Shown: positions 5,521 to 6,618 of the stretch, in pieces
Layout of the letters: each line of letters begins with the position of its first letter
Numbering within the stretch: position 1 is the first letter of the stretch
NCBI GenBank assembly: GCA_030699855.1
Contig: JAUYKR010000086.1
Coordinates: 1 to 6,618 of the forward strand
DNA from: a bacterium
Lineage (GTDB): Bacteria; Patescibacteriota; Gracilibacteria; JAUYGZ01
Reading direction: 5' to 3'
DNA length: 6,618 bases
The notes under the pieces: model-generated
Told to the model about the DNA's origin: nothing
Seen by the model: only the letters and a program-made list of their open reading frames with translations
The model's database searches: none
Program-made: the position numbers and the translations under genes

Positions 5521-5715
5521 TTACAGTCCGTAAACAATGCGAATGCAAGCGTCTTCGTCTTCTATAAGAGGGAGATTCAGGCAGGCCTGTGGCGTTAACC
5601 ATTGGTAGCCCTGGTGTTCATCGCTGATTTTTACTTCTGGTTTGTCTTTAACTGCCGCGCTATATATATGGTAAATAAAATCCATATCTGCGTAGCGAAT
5701 GAAGGTAGTTTGAAA
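5521..5715 (-). pseudogene. NUDIX hydrolase, C-terminal fragment lacking the NUDIX box
   Basis: The last 64 codons read FQTTFIRYADMDFIYHIYSA, then KPEVKISDEHQGYQWLTP and LPLIEDEDACIRIVYGL. This matches the second half of small NUDIX hydrolases: the D-F-YH strand, then EH--Y-W and a final helix reaching a terminal Y. The catalytic box (G-5-E-7-REU-EE-GU) should lie before this and is absent. Upstream of base 5715 the frame changes abruptly to a phenylalanine-rich low-complexity run, which is simply the antisense of a lysine-rich coding tail on the plus strand. The only upstream start in frame is a TTG at 5808 without context. I therefore regard this as a gene that lost its 5' half. Without the NUDIX box it cannot be an active pyrophosphohydrolase. 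Its terminator is still present. Confidence 0.78.
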
Positions 5716-5770
5716 GAAAAAGGCAAAAAAGGTAGCGAAGAAGGTAAAGAAAGCAAAGGCTAAGAAATAG
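5714..5770 (+). pseudogene. Lysine/alanine-rich C-terminal tail of a histone-like or DNA-binding protein (remnant)
   Basis: On the plus strand the codons read KKKAKKVAKKVKKAKAKK and then TAG. K/A/V-rich tails of this kind are known at the C-terminus of bacterial histone-H1-like proteins, HU variants and some ribosomal proteins, where they bind nucleic acid. Here the frame is cut off by TGA (5711-5713) immediately before the tail, and everything to the left belongs to the NUDIX fragment on the other strand, so only the tail survives. It has no start codon of its own and is not expected to be expressed. Which protein it came from cannot be told from the tail alone. Confidence 0.66.
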
Positions 5771-5885
5771 ACACTAATAAAAATCCGGCTTAAGCCGCAT
5801 GAATACAAGGGGAAGTGAGCGAAACAGCCCCCGTTTTTCCCACCTTATGCCATAACTGGTTTAGATTACCCATAACAAGATAAAT
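5771..5885. other. Intergenic stretch without a gene
   Basis: No coding frame is supported here. The 12-base palindrome CGGCTTAAGCCG lies just after the lysine-tail stop, and a weak GGGG/CCCC hairpin (5809-5832) followed by GTTTTT could have been the terminator of the vanished plus-strand gene. Neither is convincing alone. Confidence 0.4.
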
Positions 5886-5908
5886 AAAAAGCCCTCAATG
5901 AGTGCTTT
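5886..5908 (-). terminator. Intrinsic terminator of the lipoprotein transcript
   Basis: On the minus strand AAAGC-a-CTC (5908-5900), loop ATT, GAG-g-GCTTT (5896-5888) forms an 8-pair stem with one internal mismatch, followed by TTTTTATTTAT. It lies about 75 bases beyond the stop of the lipoprotein gene and has the compact hairpin plus U tract of a working terminator. Confidence 0.72.
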
Positions 5909-5927
5909 GTGTATTCTCGATTTGGTG

Positions 5928-5967
5928 GGTACCCGGCAGCACGCGTTGAAACGTGACGCCGGGTACC
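5928..5967 (-). repeat. Two-tier GC hairpin in the lipoprotein mRNA 3' region
   Basis: GGTACCCGGC (5928-5937) pairs exactly with GCCGGGTACC (5958-5967). Inside, past a 2x2 internal loop, CACG (5940-5943) pairs with CGTG (5952-5955) around an 8-base loop. The stop codon is about 15 bases upstream in the transcript, and no U tract follows directly, since the real terminator comes later. It may stabilise the 3' end of the mRNA or be a first, inefficient terminator. Confidence 0.6.
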
Positions 5968-5982
5968 AGCTGTTGTGCTCGC

Positions 5983-6501
5983 TCAGTTGGCGAGCGCGAC
6001 TTGGCCAGAGGTGATCATGGCCATGGCCTCTTCGAACGGAATCTGAGTCCCTGTCAGATGGGGGCCTCCGCCGACCATCTCGAAGGTGAAGACGATGGCG
6101 ATATCGTCTTCAAACCAGGGGATCCACTCGTAGGAGTCTCCGTGGACCATCCCTCCCCCATACTGGGGATGGGTGGCCCCGGCCTCGAAGCGAGTGTAGC
6201 CCAGGCCGCTGGCTTGGTTGTAGGCCCGGACCTGCTCCTCATTCAGGACCCAGCCCTGATTGTGCCCGACGGCGACTTCGTGCAGACCCGTTTCCGGGTC
6301 AAAGAAGTCTCCTTCGGTTCTGGTGATGACGTAGGCCATCTCCGTCCCTTCGCCGATCTGATTGATCACGATGACCGTCCCAGGGTTCTGCACGTCAGGT
6401 CCCTTGGAGAAGGCCATGGATCCAGACCCGCTTCCACCGCCACAGGCGGTGATGAGGGCGAGGATGAGACCGGCCAGAAGGCCGGCGAGGATATTTTTCA
6501 T
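5983..6501 (-). CDS. Predicted lipoprotein of unknown function (172 aa)
   Basis: The N-terminus is a lipoprotein signal peptide: MKN, a hydrophobic core ILAGLLAGLILALI, then the lipobox ITAC with C20 as the predicted lipidated residue. The linker GGGSGSGS (21-28) follows. The mature domain, about 140 residues, is exported and held at the outer face of the cytoplasmic membrane. It is acidic and aromatic, with strand-like stretches VIVINQIG and AYVITRTEGDFFDP, a middle part GWVLNEEQVRAYNQASGLGY, then SYEWIPWFEDDIAIVFTFEMVGGG and a final helix EEAMAMITSG. It has only the one cysteine and no enzymatic motif I recognise, so function is unknown. The ATG at 6501 follows AGGAGG by five bases. Neighbours give no clue, since the gene is monocistronic between its own promoter and terminator. 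It is GC-rich, like the gene at 2627. Confidence 0.85.
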   Translation of the reverse strand: MKNILAGLLAGLILALITACGGGSGSGSMAFSKGPDVQNPGTVIVINQIGEGTEMAYVITRTEGDFFDPETGLHEVAVGHNQGWVLNEEQVRAYNQASGLGYTRFEAGATHPQYGGGMVHGDSYEWIPWFEDDIAIVFTFEMVGGGPHLTGTQIPFEEAMAMITSGQVALAN

Positions 6502-6502
6502 G

Positions 6503-6518
6503 CGAGCCTCCTAGCTCG
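6503..6518 (-). promoter_or_regulatory. Ribosome binding site inside a small hairpin before the lipoprotein gene
   Basis: On the minus strand CGAGCTAGGAGGCTCG folds as a 5-bp stem (CGAGC with GCTCG) around TAGGAG, so the SD AGGAGG (6512-6507) lies mostly in the loop with its last base in the stem. The stem ends just one base before the ATG at 6501. It could weaken or tune initiation. The SD itself is certain, the regulation is inference. Confidence 0.55.
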
Positions 6519-6588
6519 GGTAAGTGATGTTAAACTATGAATCGTCTTATTGCCGCCAACACAGCGACCGCGACTCATTACTACCCCC

Positions 6589-6617
6589 ACCTTACCAGAA
6601 AACCAGGCTTTTGTCAA
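6589..6617 (-). promoter_or_regulatory. Promoter of the lipoprotein gene, extended -10 type
   Basis: On the minus strand TTGACA (6617-6612), a 17-base spacer and TAAGGT (6594-6589) stand upstream. The -10 box is weak, but TGG directly before it provides an extended -10 (TGn). The start would be near 6582, giving an 80-base leader. The -35 context ATTGACAAA is identical to that of the gene at 3610. Confidence 0.6.
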
Positions 6618-6618
6618 T

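Noticed and set aside
5521..5808. Minus-strand 95-codon frame as an intact membrane-like protein
   Set aside because: Its phenylalanine-rich N-terminal segment is the antisense of the lysine-rich plus-strand tail, and its start would be a TTG without SD. Only the last 64 codons are NUDIX-like.
5809..5839. GGGG/CCCC hairpin followed by GTTTTT as a plus-strand terminator
   Set aside because: Only four solid pairs around a 16-base loop, and the only plus-strand gene before it is a remnant. It is too weak to list as a terminator.
5953..6540. Long plus-strand open frame opposite the lipoprotein gene (195 codons)
   Set aside because: It is the antisense of a gene with signal peptide, SD, promoter and terminator. 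GC-rich genes commonly leave such open antisense frames, and this one has no SD or family resemblance.
1..6618. tRNA genes, CRISPR arrays, insertion sequences or phage genes
   Set aside because: I found no T-loop/acceptor pattern, no regularly spaced direct repeats, no transposase or integrase frame and no target-site duplications.

Overview
The window reads as a piece of a Patescibacteria (CPR, probably Parcubacteria-type) chromosome. This is an inference. It rests on small monocistronic genes, hypothetical proteins whose style I associate with that group, an abrupt mix of GC-rich genes and AT-rich genes or spacers, near-consensus housekeeping promoters and short hairpin terminators. The standard genetic code fits, because the full-length enzymes read through without needing TGA recoding. 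Every confident gene lies on the minus strand, so transcription order runs from high to low coordinates.

Layout in transcription order (right to left): (1) a GC-rich lipoprotein gene of unknown function (6501-5983), with its own promoter at the window edge, a Shine-Dalgarno (SD) sequence inside a small hairpin, a GC hairpin after the stop and a U-tract terminator. (2) A scar at 5521-5770, where the C-terminal part of a NUDIX hydrolase (minus strand) abuts the lysine/alanine-rich C-terminal tail of a histone-like protein (plus strand). Both genes have lost their 5' parts at the same point. (3) A 300-base stretch (5221-5520) with no gene I trust, a terminator hairpin and a 10-bp inverted repeat. 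(4) A full-length histidine ammonia-lyase (5210-3693) with all expected catalytic residues, whose promoter predicts a leaderless or nearly leaderless mRNA. (5) A GC-rich gene for a phosphoribosyltransferase-like protein (3610-2627) with a textbook promoter and SD. (6) A LOG-like/TIGR00725-type Rossmann protein (2557-2015). (7) A short, AT-rich PfkB-family kinase (1916-1203). (8) Two overlapping small hypothetical genes (1109-633, 681-391) behind a good promoter and ahead of a perfect intrinsic terminator. (9) The first 82 codons of histidyl-tRNA synthetase (246 to the left edge), with a near-consensus promoter whose -35 box is half of an inverted repeat.

I see no multi-gene operon with a shared pathway. 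Most genes have their own promoter or spacing, and the lyase comes without other hut genes. No tRNA, rRNA, CRISPR array, insertion sequence or phage module is visible. The points most worth following are the double-truncation junction near 5713, the unassigned phosphoribosyltransferase-like protein, the isolated histidine ammonia-lyase with a predicted leaderless start, and the promoter/SD design shared by the two GC-rich genes. I do not see a convincing new defence or mobile system.
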